The position numbers were made by a program, and so were the translations under genes. From an uncultured Lachnospiraceae bacterium (GTDB taxonomy: Bacteria > Bacillota > Clostridia > Lachnospirales > Lachnospiraceae), in assembly GCA_910588655.1 (NCBI GenBank), contig CAJUPJ010000032.1, positions 1 through 43,267 on the forward strand: a DNA stretch of 43,267 nt, written 5' to 3'. The notes beneath the pieces are model-generated. The model made no database searches, was not told where the DNA came from, and saw nothing but the letters and a program-made list of their open reading frames with translations. This document shows, piece by piece, positions 1-8,807 of the stretch. Position 1 is the first letter of the stretch. Each line of letters starts with the position of its first letter.

Positions 1-198
1 ATACCTCACTTCTCATGCCACCATTTAAGGCATACCTTTTGTACAAGGTTCTGCGGGAAGGAAACAAATGTGAAAGTGGTACAGGCGGTTATGGGACATG
101 CTAATATTGAAACAACGATGGACATATATGCCAAAGTCACTGACATGAAGAAACAGGAAGCAATACAAAATTTATCACACAATCTTGATGTATTTTAG
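1..198 (+). CDS. Tyrosine recombinase/integrase, C-terminal fragment
   Basis: The frame is open from base 1 to the TAG at 196-198; the N-terminal part lies outside the window. The 65 visible residues hold the end of a phage-integrase catalytic domain: HxxR inside HHLRHTFC (residues 7-14), the MGH box (GHANIETTMDIY), and the nucleophilic tyrosine in that last motif. The spacing fits Tn916/ICE-type integrases, which cut and rejoin attachment sites. Such genes usually lie at one end of an integrative element, so the element, if intact, would extend to the left and an attachment site may lie nearby. No att repeat can be identified from one end alone. The class is firm; the type of element is inferred. 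Confidence 0.9.
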   Translation: MPHFSCHHLRHTFCTRFCGKETNVKVVQAVMGHANIETTMDIYAKVTDMKKQEAIQNLSHNLDVF

Positions 199-297
199 GA
201 AAGAGTCCGAAACGGATAAGTGAGTACAGTAAATTGTGTGGTTTATAACAAATTTACATCTTACAAGGAAGTAATTTCAGATTAGGCGGCATAGCAC

Positions 298-327
298 CGG
301 TTACAAGGACTGTACCGTCTTTTTTTG
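298..327 (+). terminator. Intrinsic terminator after the integrase gene
   Basis: CGGT-T-ACA (298-305) pairs with TGTACCG (311-317) with one bulged T and a 5-nt loop. A run of T follows at 320-326. It lies 100 bases after the recombinase stop and separates it from the two-component operon. Confidence 0.65.
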
Positions 328-383
328 CACTTATTGGGCACATTTATCTGCTTTTGAATAGAATGGCAGTAAGATAATAAAAA

Positions 384-413
384 CATTCCGCATCAACAGA
401 TAAGTATTCCGCA
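384..413 (+). promoter_or_regulatory. LytTR-type direct-repeat binding site
   Basis: CATTCCGCA at 384-392 recurs as TATTCCGCA at 405-413, a 21-bp repeat period: 9-bp half-sites with a 12-bp spacer. This is the geometry of AgrA/LytTR operators, where the two half-sites lie on one face of the helix two turns apart. The second copy ends 9 bases before the -35 box of the promoter for the LytTR regulator itself. The repeat and spacing are seen; binding by the neighbouring regulator is inferred. Confidence 0.6.
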
Positions 414-422
414 ACAATTAAA

Positions 423-451
423 TTGTTTTAATATTTTTGGCAGGCTATAAT
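423..451 (+). promoter_or_regulatory. Sigma-A promoter of the two-component operon
   Basis: TTGTTT (423-428), 17-bp spacer, TATAAT (446-451). It predicts a start near 458 and a 5' leader of about 65 nt before the TTG start codon at 525. The direct repeat at 384-413 lies immediately upstream. Confidence 0.65.
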
Positions 452-472
452 AAAATACCTGTCTATGGCAGC

Positions 473-517
473 GGCAAAAGTTTATATTTTGCCATTTATT
501 ATGTAATGGCAAGGAGG
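473..517 (+). promoter_or_regulatory. Overlapping alternative hairpins at the ribosome site of the LytTR gene
   Basis: GGCAAAA (473-479) can pair with TTTTGCC (487-493). TTGCCATT (489-496) can instead pair with AATGGCAA (505-512). The two stems share 489-493, so they exclude each other. The second stem takes in the first two bases of the AAGGAGG ribosome site (511-517). Translational control is possible but unproven. Confidence 0.35.
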
Positions 518-524
518 CGGCGTA

Positions 525-1229
525 TTGATTTATATTGCAATCTGTGATGATGAAAAACATATGTCTGGTTATATAAGGACAATGGTCTTCAGTTTTTTCC
601 GTAAAAAGAACAGGGAGATTAATCTCCGGACATTTTTGAGCGGCAGGGAGCTGCTGGCTTACGATGGGCAGATAGACATTCTGTTCCTGGATATCCAGAT
701 GAAAGACATGGACGGCATGGAAACGGCAAGGAAGCTGAGGGCAGGTAAATTCAGGGGCTTCCTGGTCTTTATTACGGTACTTAAAGAGATGGTATTCCAG
801 TCTTTTGAAGTGCATGCTTATGATTATCTTGTCAAGCCGGTGGATGAAAAACAGTTTGAAAAGACGATGGAGCGCCTTTACGCTTCAATGTGCAGTGCCA
901 GCGTAGACAGCATGCTGGTGCAAAAGGGATATGAGAGCCGCATTATCCCAAAGGATGAGATTGTTTTCTGTGAAATTATAGACCGGAAAATATATCTGAA
1001 TTTGGCATCGGGTGAGGTTCTTGATTATTATGAGCGGATTGAGCATCTGGAAGAGAAGCTGGACAGCTGTTTTTTCAGATGCCACAGGAGTTATCTCATC
1101 AACCTGAAGCATTTAAAAGGCTATAAAAACGGGACTGCATATATGGATAATGGCAGGGAAGTTCCTATATCACGGCTGAGGAGCAAGGAATTTTCTGGTG
1201 TTGTCCTGCAGTATATGAAAAATATATAA
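525..1229 (+). CDS. LytTR-family response regulator (AgrA-like)
   Basis: A 234-residue response regulator. Residues 1-120 form the receiver domain: acidic pair D8/D9, phospho-acceptor D56 in LFLDIQM, T84 and K104 in DYLVKP. Residues about 135-230 form a LytTR DNA-binding domain, with the typical FFRCHRSYLINL segment. Family members bind paired 9-bp direct repeats, and such a pair lies at 384-413, so autoregulation is likely. The start is TTG at 525, chosen because AAGGAGG (511-517) is well placed and the receiver begins at once. The GHKL kinase gene follows 26 bases later. No AgrB or AgrD gene is visible here, so the inducing signal is unknown. Confidence 0.92.
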   Translation: MIYIAICDDEKHMSGYIRTMVFSFFRKKNREINLRTFLSGRELLAYDGQIDILFLDIQMKDMDGMETARKLRAGKFRGFLVFITVLKEMVFQSFEVHAYDYLVKPVDEKQFEKTMERLYASMCSASVDSMLVQKGYESRIIPKDEIVFCEIIDRKIYLNLASGEVLDYYERIEHLEEKLDSCFFRCHRSYLINLKHLKGYKNGTAYMDNGREVPISRLRSKEFSGVVLQYMKNI

Positions 1230-1255
1230 GAGTTTTTGTATATGGAGGCAGTAAA

Positions 1256-2572
1256 GTGGATGAGTATTTAGATTTTTTCAATATATATATTATGGGTTTA
1301 GTTGAGACGTCTTTCCAGTTTTATTTTCTGGCAAAAATCCTGAAAAAGAAAATATGGCCTCCTTTTTATTTCCTGTTTGCAGTATTGGCAGTGATTGTCA
1401 ATTATTTTATTCCAGCAGGCATTATCATAAGGTTTATGGCGGTTGTCTTTCTGCTTATGGTATATGGGGCTTTTGTCTGCCATATAGATTTAAAATCTTC
1501 CCTGCTGTATGCCTCCCTGGTAACTGAAATTATGCTGTTATGCTATGGAATTGTGAAATCCCTGATAAGCCTTTTATTTCCGTTTCTGCCTGTTGTTTTC
1601 CATGATACGGCAGGTATCGCTGCCATGCTGGCAAGCGAAATGGTGTCACTTGCCCTGGCAGGCTTTTGTTATTATATAGTGTACCGTTATTTTTCCAGGG
1701 ATGTTTTTTATACAGTGGCAGAAATGCAGCAGATGTTTCTGGTTTTTATTCCTGTCCTGATGATATTTATTACAAGTGAGTATATCAATGTTATAGAATT
1801 TGAATTCCAGTATGAAATTCTGGAAGATGAAGAATTTTCTGGGTATCTGTTCAGCCACTGGCAGCTGCTTGTTATGCATCTTTTAGAACTTGCCAGCCTG
1901 TTCTGCATCTTGTTCTCTTATAAGAAACTGCAGCAGAATTTCCGTCTCAGCACAAAATTATCATTGCTGGAGCAGGAAGAACATTCACTGGGCAAGTATG
2001 TGGAAGAAGCAAAGGCACGTTATGACAGGACAAAGTCCTTCCGCCATGATATCAGAAACCACATAGGAGTGGTAAAAAATCTTTTGCAGAGCGGTAAGCT
2101 GGAGGAAGCAGTAAACTATATTGAGGATATGGAAGATATGGCAGAAGAAATGTCATTTCCATGCAGCACCAATAACCCGGTAGTAGATATTCTGGTGGGA
2201 AACAAGCTGGGGATTGCCAAAAACATGGGGATAGATGTGGACTGTTCCCTTCTTCTGCCATACCCCTGCAGCCTGCGGGACATTGATATCTGTATCGTCC
2301 TGTCAAATGCACTGGATAATGCCATCCAGGCATGTAAGAGCCTGGATGCTGGCATAGAGAAATATATTAATGTGTCCGGGCGTATTCAGGGAAATTTACT
2401 TATGATAGAAATTGATAACAGTTTCAAGGATAAAGGCGGGTTCAGAAAAGGGACAGGTCTGTCTAATATAAAAAATGTAGCTGGAAAATATGGCGGTGCT
2501 ATGAGTATAGATATAAAGGAGAATGTATTTGTGCTCCATGTGCTGCTTATAATTCCAGAAGGAAAAATGTAA
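1256..2572 (+). CDS. GHKL sensor histidine kinase (AgrC-like)
   Basis: A 438-residue membrane kinase starting at GTG 1256 behind TGGAGG (1243-1248). The first 220 residues are mainly hydrophobic, with about six membrane segments. A coiled stretch (about 225-260) leads to the phospho-acceptor helix FRHDIRNHIG with H264. The C-terminal GHKL ATPase domain has the N-box LSNALDNAIQA (N351) and the G-box GTGLSNIKN. This is the usual build of kinases that sense peptide or cell-envelope signals and phosphorylate LytTR regulators such as the one just upstream. The N-terminal sensor part gives no hint of the ligand. Confidence 0.92.
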   Translation: MDEYLDFFNIYIMGLVETSFQFYFLAKILKKKIWPPFYFLFAVLAVIVNYFIPAGIIIRFMAVVFLLMVYGAFVCHIDLKSSLLYASLVTEIMLLCYGIVKSLISLLFPFLPVVFHDTAGIAAMLASEMVSLALAGFCYYIVYRYFSRDVFYTVAEMQQMFLVFIPVLMIFITSEYINVIEFEFQYEILEDEEFSGYLFSHWQLLVMHLLELASLFCILFSYKKLQQNFRLSTKLSLLEQEEHSLGKYVEEAKARYDRTKSFRHDIRNHIGVVKNLLQSGKLEEAVNYIEDMEDMAEEMSFPCSTNNPVVDILVGNKLGIAKNMGIDVDCSLLLPYPCSLRDIDICIVLSNALDNAIQACKSLDAGIEKYINVSGRIQGNLLMIEIDNSFKDKGGFRKGTGLSNIKNVAGKYGGAMSIDIKENVFVLHVLLIIPEGKM

Positions 2573-2584
2573 TAAGCCCTTCTG

Positions 2585-2985
2585 TTATGCCTTTTTCTTT
2601 GTTACTGGTATCCATACTTCATATTGTGTGTTCTGTGAGTCTGGGTTTAAGTAAACCTCAATTTCTGTATTGTCCCATTGGCAGACGCCTCCTGCCACAT
2701 CTTTGGCACAACCATAAAATTATTTTCTGTTTCCTTATCAAGTGGTGCAGATACGCCTGTTATACGGAAGGCTTCTTTTGTTTCAATTCTATAATTCATT
2801 TCTGTTGCTCCTTTCACAGCAATTTTAAACACAATTGGGGAAAAAGATTTTACAGATACTCCTCCGTTTTTCACGGATGACGGGGTTATCCCATGAAAAG
2901 ACTGGAACGCCCTGTTAAATGCAGCCGGGGAACTGTAGCCGTATTTTTCTGCAATATCAATAACCCGTTTATTGCCGTTAAAACA
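2585..2985 (-). pseudogene. Decayed AraC-family regulator with GyrI-like ligand domain
   Basis: On the minus strand an AraC-type second helix-turn-helix (IAEKYGYSSPAAFNRAFQSF, HGITP) runs into a GyrI-like effector domain (FRITGVSAPL, VPKMWQEA). The first half of the DNA-binding domain is absent upstream of about 2985. After GTIQKL the frame breaks. A second segment in another frame (EVYLNPDSQ, then YEVWIPVTKKKA and a stop at 2585-2587) is the usual C-terminal end of GyrI-like domains. The middle of that domain is therefore deleted, and the gene cannot make a full regulator. The 2573-3120 stretch holds nothing else I can support. Confidence 0.75.
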
Positions 2986-3122
2986 TCTCCTTTCATTAGT
3001 GGACTAGTTGTATTAAAATTTAGTATAACATAAATAGAAAAAATTTGATACATAGGAATTTTTGTTTATGGTTTTTACATGTGGGCTATATTTAAAATAT
3101 GGTGGAAGAAATATTAATTATT

Positions 3123-3131
3123 TGGTATACT
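3123..3131 (+). promoter_or_regulatory. Extended -10 promoter (TGGTATACT) before the DUF1015 gene
   Basis: TGGTATACT is an extended -10 element about 30 bases before the start codon at 3162. The -35 region is weak. The same nonamer recurs before pcrA (11681-11689) and before the small membrane protein gene (14086-14094), which supports its use as a promoter in this genome. Confidence 0.45.
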
Positions 3132-3161
3132 ATAAACAAATTAAAAGTTTTGGAGGTTATC

Positions 3162-4400
3162 ATGGCGAAGATAAAACCATTTATGGCAGTAAGGCCAGAT
3201 GAAAAAGTGGCAGAAAAAGTGGCAGCATTGCCATATGATGTTTATAACAGGCAGGAAGCAAAGGAGGCGGTTAAGGACAATCCCCTGTCTTTTTTAAGGA
3301 TAGACAGGGCTGAAACACAGTTGCCAGACAGCACAGATACATATGCCCCTGAAGTATATGCAAAAGCAAAAGAAATTTTTGAAAGCTTTATATCTGATGG
3401 TACTTTTATTGCTGATAATGACAGGTGTTACTATATCTACCAGCTTGCGATGGACGGGCGGAAGCAGGCAGGTATTGTTGCGTGTGCAAGCATTGATGAT
3501 TATATTAACAATGTTATTAAAAAGCATGAAAACACAAGGGAAGAGAAAGAGAAGGACAGGATAAGGCATATAGATACATTAAGTGCACAGACAGGCCCTA
3601 TATTCCTTGCATACCGTTCCCAGACATGCATTAATAATATAGTTGCAAGGATTATATCAGAGTACAGGCCGTTATATAATTTTACTTCAGATGACGGAAT
3701 AGGACATGCAGTATGGAAAGTTTCAGATGAATGTGATATAACTACAATAGAAAATTCATTTGCCGCCATAAGCGATATTTATATAGCAGACGGACACCAC
3801 CGTGCAGCTTCTGCTGTTAAAGCAGGGCTTAAAAGGCGTGATGCCTGCCCTGGTTATACTGGCGCAGAAGAATTTAACTATTTCCTTTCAGTGCTATTTC
3901 CAGATGAAAGCCTTATGATTATGGATTATAACCGTACAATAAGGGATTTAAATGGTCTTTCAAGGGAAGAATTTATGGAGAAGGTAAAAGAAAACTTTAC
4001 TATAACAGAACCTGGCAGCGCCGCCCGTCCATCAAAGAAGGGTGATATTTCAATGTACCTGGATAAAAAATGGTATATGCTTTCTGCAAAAGAAGAACTT
4101 TTCCAGGGCAAAGATGCAGTAGCATCCCTTGACGTGTCAATACTACAGGATTACCTGCTTTCCCCGGTGCTTGGCATAAAAGACCCAAGGACAGATTCAA
4201 GGATTGGTTTTATTGGCGGCATAAGAGGGCTTGGAGAACTTGAAAAAAGGGCAGATACTGATATGGAAGTATCATTTGCAATGTACCCGGTTTCAATATC
4301 AGAACTGTTTGCTGTAGCAGATGCAGGGCTTTTAATGCCTCCTAAATCTACATGGTTTGAACCAAAACTCAGGAGCGGGCTGTTTATACACAGGATTTAG
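3162..4400 (+). CDS. DUF1015 family protein
   Basis: A 412-residue cytoplasmic protein matching the DUF1015 family throughout: the start IKPFMAVRPDEKVAEKVAAL with PYDVYN, the central YIADGHHRAASAV block, and the C-terminal LMPPKSTWFEPKLRSGLFIH. The molecular function of the family is not established to my knowledge; it is often found near serine and amino-acid metabolism genes, which is not the case here. ATG 3162 is preferred over an in-frame upstream start at 3099, because TGGAGG lies at 3151-3156 and the family begins with this sequence. The branching enzyme gene follows after 134 bases. Confidence 0.88.
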   Translation: MAKIKPFMAVRPDEKVAEKVAALPYDVYNRQEAKEAVKDNPLSFLRIDRAETQLPDSTDTYAPEVYAKAKEIFESFISDGTFIADNDRCYYIYQLAMDGRKQAGIVACASIDDYINNVIKKHENTREEKEKDRIRHIDTLSAQTGPIFLAYRSQTCINNIVARIISEYRPLYNFTSDDGIGHAVWKVSDECDITTIENSFAAISDIYIADGHHRAASAVKAGLKRRDACPGYTGAEEFNYFLSVLFPDESLMIMDYNRTIRDLNGLSREEFMEKVKENFTITEPGSAARPSKKGDISMYLDKKWYMLSAKEELFQGKDAVASLDVSILQDYLLSPVLGIKDPRTDSRIGFIGGIRGLGELEKRADTDMEVSFAMYPVSISELFAVADAGLLMPPKSTWFEPKLRSGLFIHRI

Positions 4401-4534
4401 AATTAATTATGATGCTGGAGGTTGCTGTATTGCTACGCAATTCCAGTATATTTGCAGGCAAATCTGCTGGTTTCTGGCATCATGTTATATGGGTTTGGGA
4501 TAATTTAGCGCATATAGCGCAGAAAAGAGGGATT

Positions 4535-6832
4535 ATGAATAAAAAATTATATGATTTAATGGACTGGGAAGCTATTGAGGGCATTGTGTACTCAGAAGAA
4601 GACCATCCAGACAGGATATTAGGCGCACATAAAGTTAAAAATGGCATACTTGTACACACATTTCTGCCAGATGCCGTTTCTGTCCAGATTAAGATTAAGT
4701 CAACAGGCAAATGCTATGATATGGAAGAGGCTGATGAGGCAGGCATTTTTGCAGTGCTGCTTCCGGGCAAAAAGGCAGAACCTTATACGTTTATTGCAAA
4801 ATACAACGGCTCTGCCAAAATTGAACTGGAAGACCCGTACCTTTATACAGATATTATAGGGGAAAGCGATGCAAAACGTTTTGAAAGCGGCACATATTAT
4901 GATATTTACAACTGCTTTGGCGCACACCCTGTTGCAATAGACGGGTGTCTTGATAATGCAGATGTAAGATGGGATGTTACAGAAGATACAGACAAAAACA
5001 AGAAAAAAACTACAGTATATGGTGTGCATTTTGCTGTATGGGCACCCAATGCTGTACGTGTAAGCGTAACTGGTGATTTTAATTTCTGGGATGGCAGACG
5101 CCACCAGATGTGCAGGGTTGGCAATTCAGGGATATTTTCTTTATTTGTGCCTGAAATTTCAGTTGGTGATATTTATAAATATGAGATTAAAAAAGATTAC
5201 CAGACAGTGTTTTTAAAAACTGACCCATATGGGTTTGCATGTGAGCAGCGCCCGGATAATGCAAGCGTTGTAGCAAATCTCGGGACATATAAATGGAATG
5301 ACAGTGAATGGCTGGCATCACGTAAAAAGAAAGACTATAAGAAATTACCTGTTTCAATATATGAAGTACATCTTGGCTCATGGCGTAAGAAAAAGCATGA
5401 TGGCAATAATACACCTAGATGTGATGAGGAATTCCTTAATTACCGTGAAATTGCACCTCTGCTTGCAGAGTATGTAAAGGATATGGGGTATACACATATT
5501 GAAATTATGCCTGTTATGGAGCACCCGCTTGATGAGTCATGGGGATACCAGGTAACAGGGTATTATGCAGTTACTTCAAGATATGGCACACCACAGGATT
5601 TTATGTATTTTGTTGACTATATGCATAAGAAAAACATTGGTGTAATACTTGACTGGGTTCCTGCACATTTTCCAAAGGATGCAAACGGGCTTGCAAGGTT
5701 TGACGGGACATGCACTTATGAAAATGCTGATACAAGAAGAGGGGAACATCCCCACTGGGGCACTCTTATATTTGATTATGGCAGACCGGAGGTTGACAAT
5801 TTCTTAATTGCAAGTGCATTATTCTGGATTGACAAATACCATGCTGACGGGATAAGGATGGATGCAGTTGCTTCAATGCTTTACCTGGACTATGGCAAGC
5901 AGGACGGGGAATGGCTGCCTAATATATATGGCGGCAATGAAAACCTTGAGGCAATAGAGCTTCTTAAAAGGCTTAGTGACGTTTTCCATAAAAGAAAAGA
6001 CGGGGCACTCCTTATTGCAGAAGAGTCAACAGCATGGCCAAAAGTTACAGGCAGTACAGATGATAACGGGCTTGGTTTTGACTTTAAATGGAATATGGGC
6101 TGGATGAACGATTTTACAGGTTATATGCAGACAGATCCTCTTTACAGGAAAGGCAGGCATGGGACACTTTTATTCAGTATGGTTTATGCCTATAGTGAAA
6201 ACTTTGTGCTTGTATTTTCACATGATGAAGTTGTGCACCTTAAAGCATCAATGCTTATGAAAATGCCTGGAAGCATGGAACAGAAGTATGCGAACCTGCG
6301 TGCTGCATATGGTTTTATGATGGCGCACCCTGGCAAAAAGCTTATGTTTATGGGACAGGAATTTGCACAGAAAGAAGAATGGAATGAGAAGGTGAGCCTT
6401 CCATGGAAAGAAGTAGAAGAACCAGAACACAATGTATTCAGGGAATATACTAAGGCACTTAACCAGTTTTATTTAAAGCACCCGTCACTTTATGAAAGTG
6501 ACTATAATGAGGAATGTTTTGAGTGGATAAGCAGCATGGATGCAGACCACAGCATAGTTACGTTTATAAGGAAAACAGAGGATGAAAACGAGATACTTTT
6601 ATTCCTGTTTAACTTTACACCTGTCGTATATGAAAATTTCAGGATGGGTGTGCCGTTTGAGGGCAAATATAAGGAGATATTTAATAGTGATGATACTATT
6701 TATGGCGGGACAGGACATGTAAACAGAAGGCAGAAAGTTTCTAAAGAAGTATCATGGGATGGCAAAGATAACTCAATAGTAGCTGAAGTGCCTCCGCTTG
6801 GCATGAGTGTATGGAGCTGCATGCCTGTATAA
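4535..6832 (+). CDS. glgB: 1,4-alpha-glucan branching enzyme
   Basis: A 765-residue GH13 enzyme that cuts alpha-1,4-glucan and rejoins the piece by an alpha-1,6 link to make glycogen branches. An N-terminal N1 domain (1-about 115) precedes a CBM48 module (about 160-250, FAVWAPNAVRVSVTGDFNFW). The (beta/alpha)8 barrel carries nucleophile D443 in DGIRMDAVASM, the acid E496 in LIAEESTAWP and D564 in FSHDEVVH. A C-terminal all-beta domain follows. The length fits long GlgB forms with both N-terminal modules. ATG 4535 has an AGAGG ribosome site; an open extension back to 4409 lacks family similarity. No other glg gene is in the window. Confidence 0.95.
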   Translation: MNKKLYDLMDWEAIEGIVYSEEDHPDRILGAHKVKNGILVHTFLPDAVSVQIKIKSTGKCYDMEEADEAGIFAVLLPGKKAEPYTFIAKYNGSAKIELEDPYLYTDIIGESDAKRFESGTYYDIYNCFGAHPVAIDGCLDNADVRWDVTEDTDKNKKKTTVYGVHFAVWAPNAVRVSVTGDFNFWDGRRHQMCRVGNSGIFSLFVPEISVGDIYKYEIKKDYQTVFLKTDPYGFACEQRPDNASVVANLGTYKWNDSEWLASRKKKDYKKLPVSIYEVHLGSWRKKKHDGNNTPRCDEEFLNYREIAPLLAEYVKDMGYTHIEIMPVMEHPLDESWGYQVTGYYAVTSRYGTPQDFMYFVDYMHKKNIGVILDWVPAHFPKDANGLARFDGTCTYENADTRRGEHPHWGTLIFDYGRPEVDNFLIASALFWIDKYHADGIRMDAVASMLYLDYGKQDGEWLPNIYGGNENLEAIELLKRLSDVFHKRKDGALLIAEESTAWPKVTGSTDDNGLGFDFKWNMGWMNDFTGYMQTDPLYRKGRHGTLLFSMVYAYSENFVLVFSHDEVVHLKASMLMKMPGSMEQKYANLRAAYGFMMAHPGKKLMFMGQEFAQKEEWNEKVSLPWKEVEEPEHNVFREYTKALNQFYLKHPSLYESDYNEECFEWISSMDADHSIVTFIRKTEDENEILLFLFNFTPVVYENFRMGVPFEGKYKEIFNSDDTIYGGTGHVNRRQKVSKEVSWDGKDNSIVAEVPPLGMSVWSCMPV

Positions 6833-6863
6833 CCTGGCAATAGCAGCAGAAAGGCAGGTTGCA

Positions 6864-7778
6864 ATGGCATTGTTATCCAGGGTATACAGCATGTGCCTGC
6901 TGTCTGTAGAAGATATTACTTCAATGGCAGGCAGTGAAATTGAACTTGAAGATGTAGGGAAAGTTATAAATTCAGGGGTTTCCAGTGAAGAGAAGACTAA
7001 TTTTATTATACAGTATATACTGGCGCAGAGAGAACCTCTTTTAAACTTTTTTAAGACACTTTGTTTTGCTTTAATTGTATTTTTAATTGGCAGGAGAATT
7101 GTCAAAGCGCTGCTGGGAATGACTAGCAGGGCGATGGAACGCAAAGAAGTAGAAGTAAGCATACAGAAGTTTGGAATGTCATTTGCAGGGTTTGCATACA
7201 ATATCATTCTTGTATTTATTGTTGCAGGAATACTCGGGGTTGGCACAAGCTCCATAGTTGCAATGCTTGGTTCAGCAGGGCTTGCCATAGGGCTCGCCCT
7301 CCAGGACAGTATGTCAAACCTTGCAGGAGGTGTACTTATACTTCTGCTTAAGCCATTTAAAGTCGGGGATTATATTATTACATCAGGTGAGGAAGGTACA
7401 GTTACAAGCATAGATATTTTCTATACAAGAATACATACTACTGACAATAAAGTTATAGTAATTCCAAATGGGACAATATCCAGTTCAAATGTCACCAATA
7501 CTTCAAACCAGCAGGAGAGGATGCTGGTGCTGGATTTTATGGTACATTACAGTGCCAGGACTTCCGATGTCAGGGAGCTGGTATTAGAAATACTGCAAAA
7601 AGAAGAGCATATATGCCAGGACAAGGATATGAGTGTTGTTATATGTGCGCTAAACCCATTGCGTGTAAAGATGCAGGCTAAAGCCTGGGTTAAGAACAGT
7701 GAATACTGGGGTACAAAATTTGCCCTGCTTGAAAAGATTAAAGATACACTTACGGAAAATGGAATTGATATTTCGTAA
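6864..7778 (+). CDS. MscS-family mechanosensitive channel
   Basis: About 304 residues. The signature pore-lining TM3 is clear (LGSAGLAIGLALQDSMSNLAGG), followed by the beta-domain segment FKVGDYI, the IVIPNG motif typical of MscS, and an alpha/beta C-terminal domain. Two more membrane segments lie upstream (about residues 45-65 and 90-115). MscS proteins release solutes on hypo-osmotic shock. The frame is open back to 6807, which would overlap glgB by 26 bases. I chose ATG 6864 because AAGGCAGG lies 6 bases upstream; the start remains uncertain. It is probably co-transcribed with glgB. Confidence 0.85.
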   Translation: MALLSRVYSMCLLSVEDITSMAGSEIELEDVGKVINSGVSSEEKTNFIIQYILAQREPLLNFFKTLCFALIVFLIGRRIVKALLGMTSRAMERKEVEVSIQKFGMSFAGFAYNIILVFIVAGILGVGTSSIVAMLGSAGLAIGLALQDSMSNLAGGVLILLLKPFKVGDYIITSGEEGTVTSIDIFYTRIHTTDNKVIVIPNGTISSSNVTNTSNQQERMLVLDFMVHYSARTSDVRELVLEILQKEEHICQDKDMSVVICALNPLRVKMQAKAWVKNSEYWGTKFALLEKIKDTLTENGIDIS

Positions 7779-7828
7779 CATGTGTTGTACAATTATTGTT
7801 ATTAGAAACAGAAAGCTGGTGAGATAAA

Positions 7829-8764
7829 GTGGTAAAGTATTATAAGACAGATGACAGGAAAATCCATGAGGAAAGCGGGCCGGCAGACGGGGTATGGATA
7901 GATATGTACAATCCTACAATAGCAGAAGGGGAGGAGATAGCCAAAAGACTTGGAATAGATATAAGCGACCTTCTGGCGCCGTTAGATGATGAGGAAAGTT
8001 CACGTATTGAGCTTGAAGATGGCTATACCCTTATACTTGTGGATATCCCGGCACTTGAAATCCGCCACGATAAAGAAGCTTATACCACAATACCTCTTGG
8101 CATTATACTTGCAAATGATATGATTATTACGGTGTGCTCTGAGGAAACCCCTATATTGCAGGCATTTGTAAATGGAAGGGTTAAAGAGTTCAGTACAAAG
8201 AAGAAACTCAGGTTTGTATACCAGATACTTTTCAGGATAGCATCTTATTACCAGGTAAACTTAAGGATTATTGATAAGAAACGCACAGAGATAGAAGAGC
8301 GTATAGACGATAATACGAAAGATGTTGATTTAATTGATTTACATGCTTTGGAATCAACGCTTGTATACTTTGCAACATCGCTACGTGCCAATGCAGTTGT
8401 GCTTGACAGGCTTACAAGGTATAAAAGGCTTGAGCAGTACCCGGATGACAAGGAGCTGCTTGGGGATGTAATAGTCGAGAACCAGCAGGCTATAGAGATG
8501 ACAACAATATACAGGGATATTATAAATGGTACAAGGGATTTGATGTCATCAGTAATTGACAACAGGCTTAACAACGTAATGAAAACCCTTACGAGCATTA
8601 CCCTTGTAATGGGTATTCCTACACTTGTATCAGGTATTTACGGGATGAATGTAAGCAGTATACCACTTGCTACAACACAGTATGGTTTTGGGCTTATATG
8701 CCTTTTAATTGTAATTATATGCATTGTACTGCTGGTAATACTGCGGCATAAGCGTTTCCTGTAA
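7829..8764 (+). CDS. corA: CorA-family magnesium/divalent cation transporter
   Basis: A 311-residue protein with the CorA plan: an alpha/beta cytoplasmic N-terminal domain, a long helical stalk (about 140-245), and two C-terminal membrane helices. The first ends in the selectivity motif YGMN at 271-274, and the second is followed by the basic tail RHKRFL. The start is GTG 7829 with only a weak GGTGAG ribosome site. Some members of this family carry other divalent metals (Co, Ni, Zn), so the substrate is not certain. It lies 50 bases after the channel gene on the same strand. Confidence 0.9.
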   Translation: MVKYYKTDDRKIHEESGPADGVWIDMYNPTIAEGEEIAKRLGIDISDLLAPLDDEESSRIELEDGYTLILVDIPALEIRHDKEAYTTIPLGIILANDMIITVCSEETPILQAFVNGRVKEFSTKKKLRFVYQILFRIASYYQVNLRIIDKKRTEIEERIDDNTKDVDLIDLHALESTLVYFATSLRANAVVLDRLTRYKRLEQYPDDKELLGDVIVENQQAIEMTTIYRDIINGTRDLMSSVIDNRLNNVMKTLTSITLVMGIPTLVSGIYGMNVSSIPLATTQYGFGLICLLIVIICIVLLVILRHKRFL

Positions 8765-8807
8765 CACAAATGCTATATTCTAAATGGCAATGAAAGGACG
8801 GAATTTT

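Noticed and set aside
2587..2880. Plus-strand open frame of 97 codons
   Set aside because: It is the complement of the decayed AraC/GyrI gene, whose minus-strand residues match a known family in two frames.
4409..4534. Upstream in-frame extension of glgB (42 codons)
   Set aside because: No similarity to the GlgB N-terminus and no suitable ribosome site; ATG 4535 has AGAGG and begins the family sequence.
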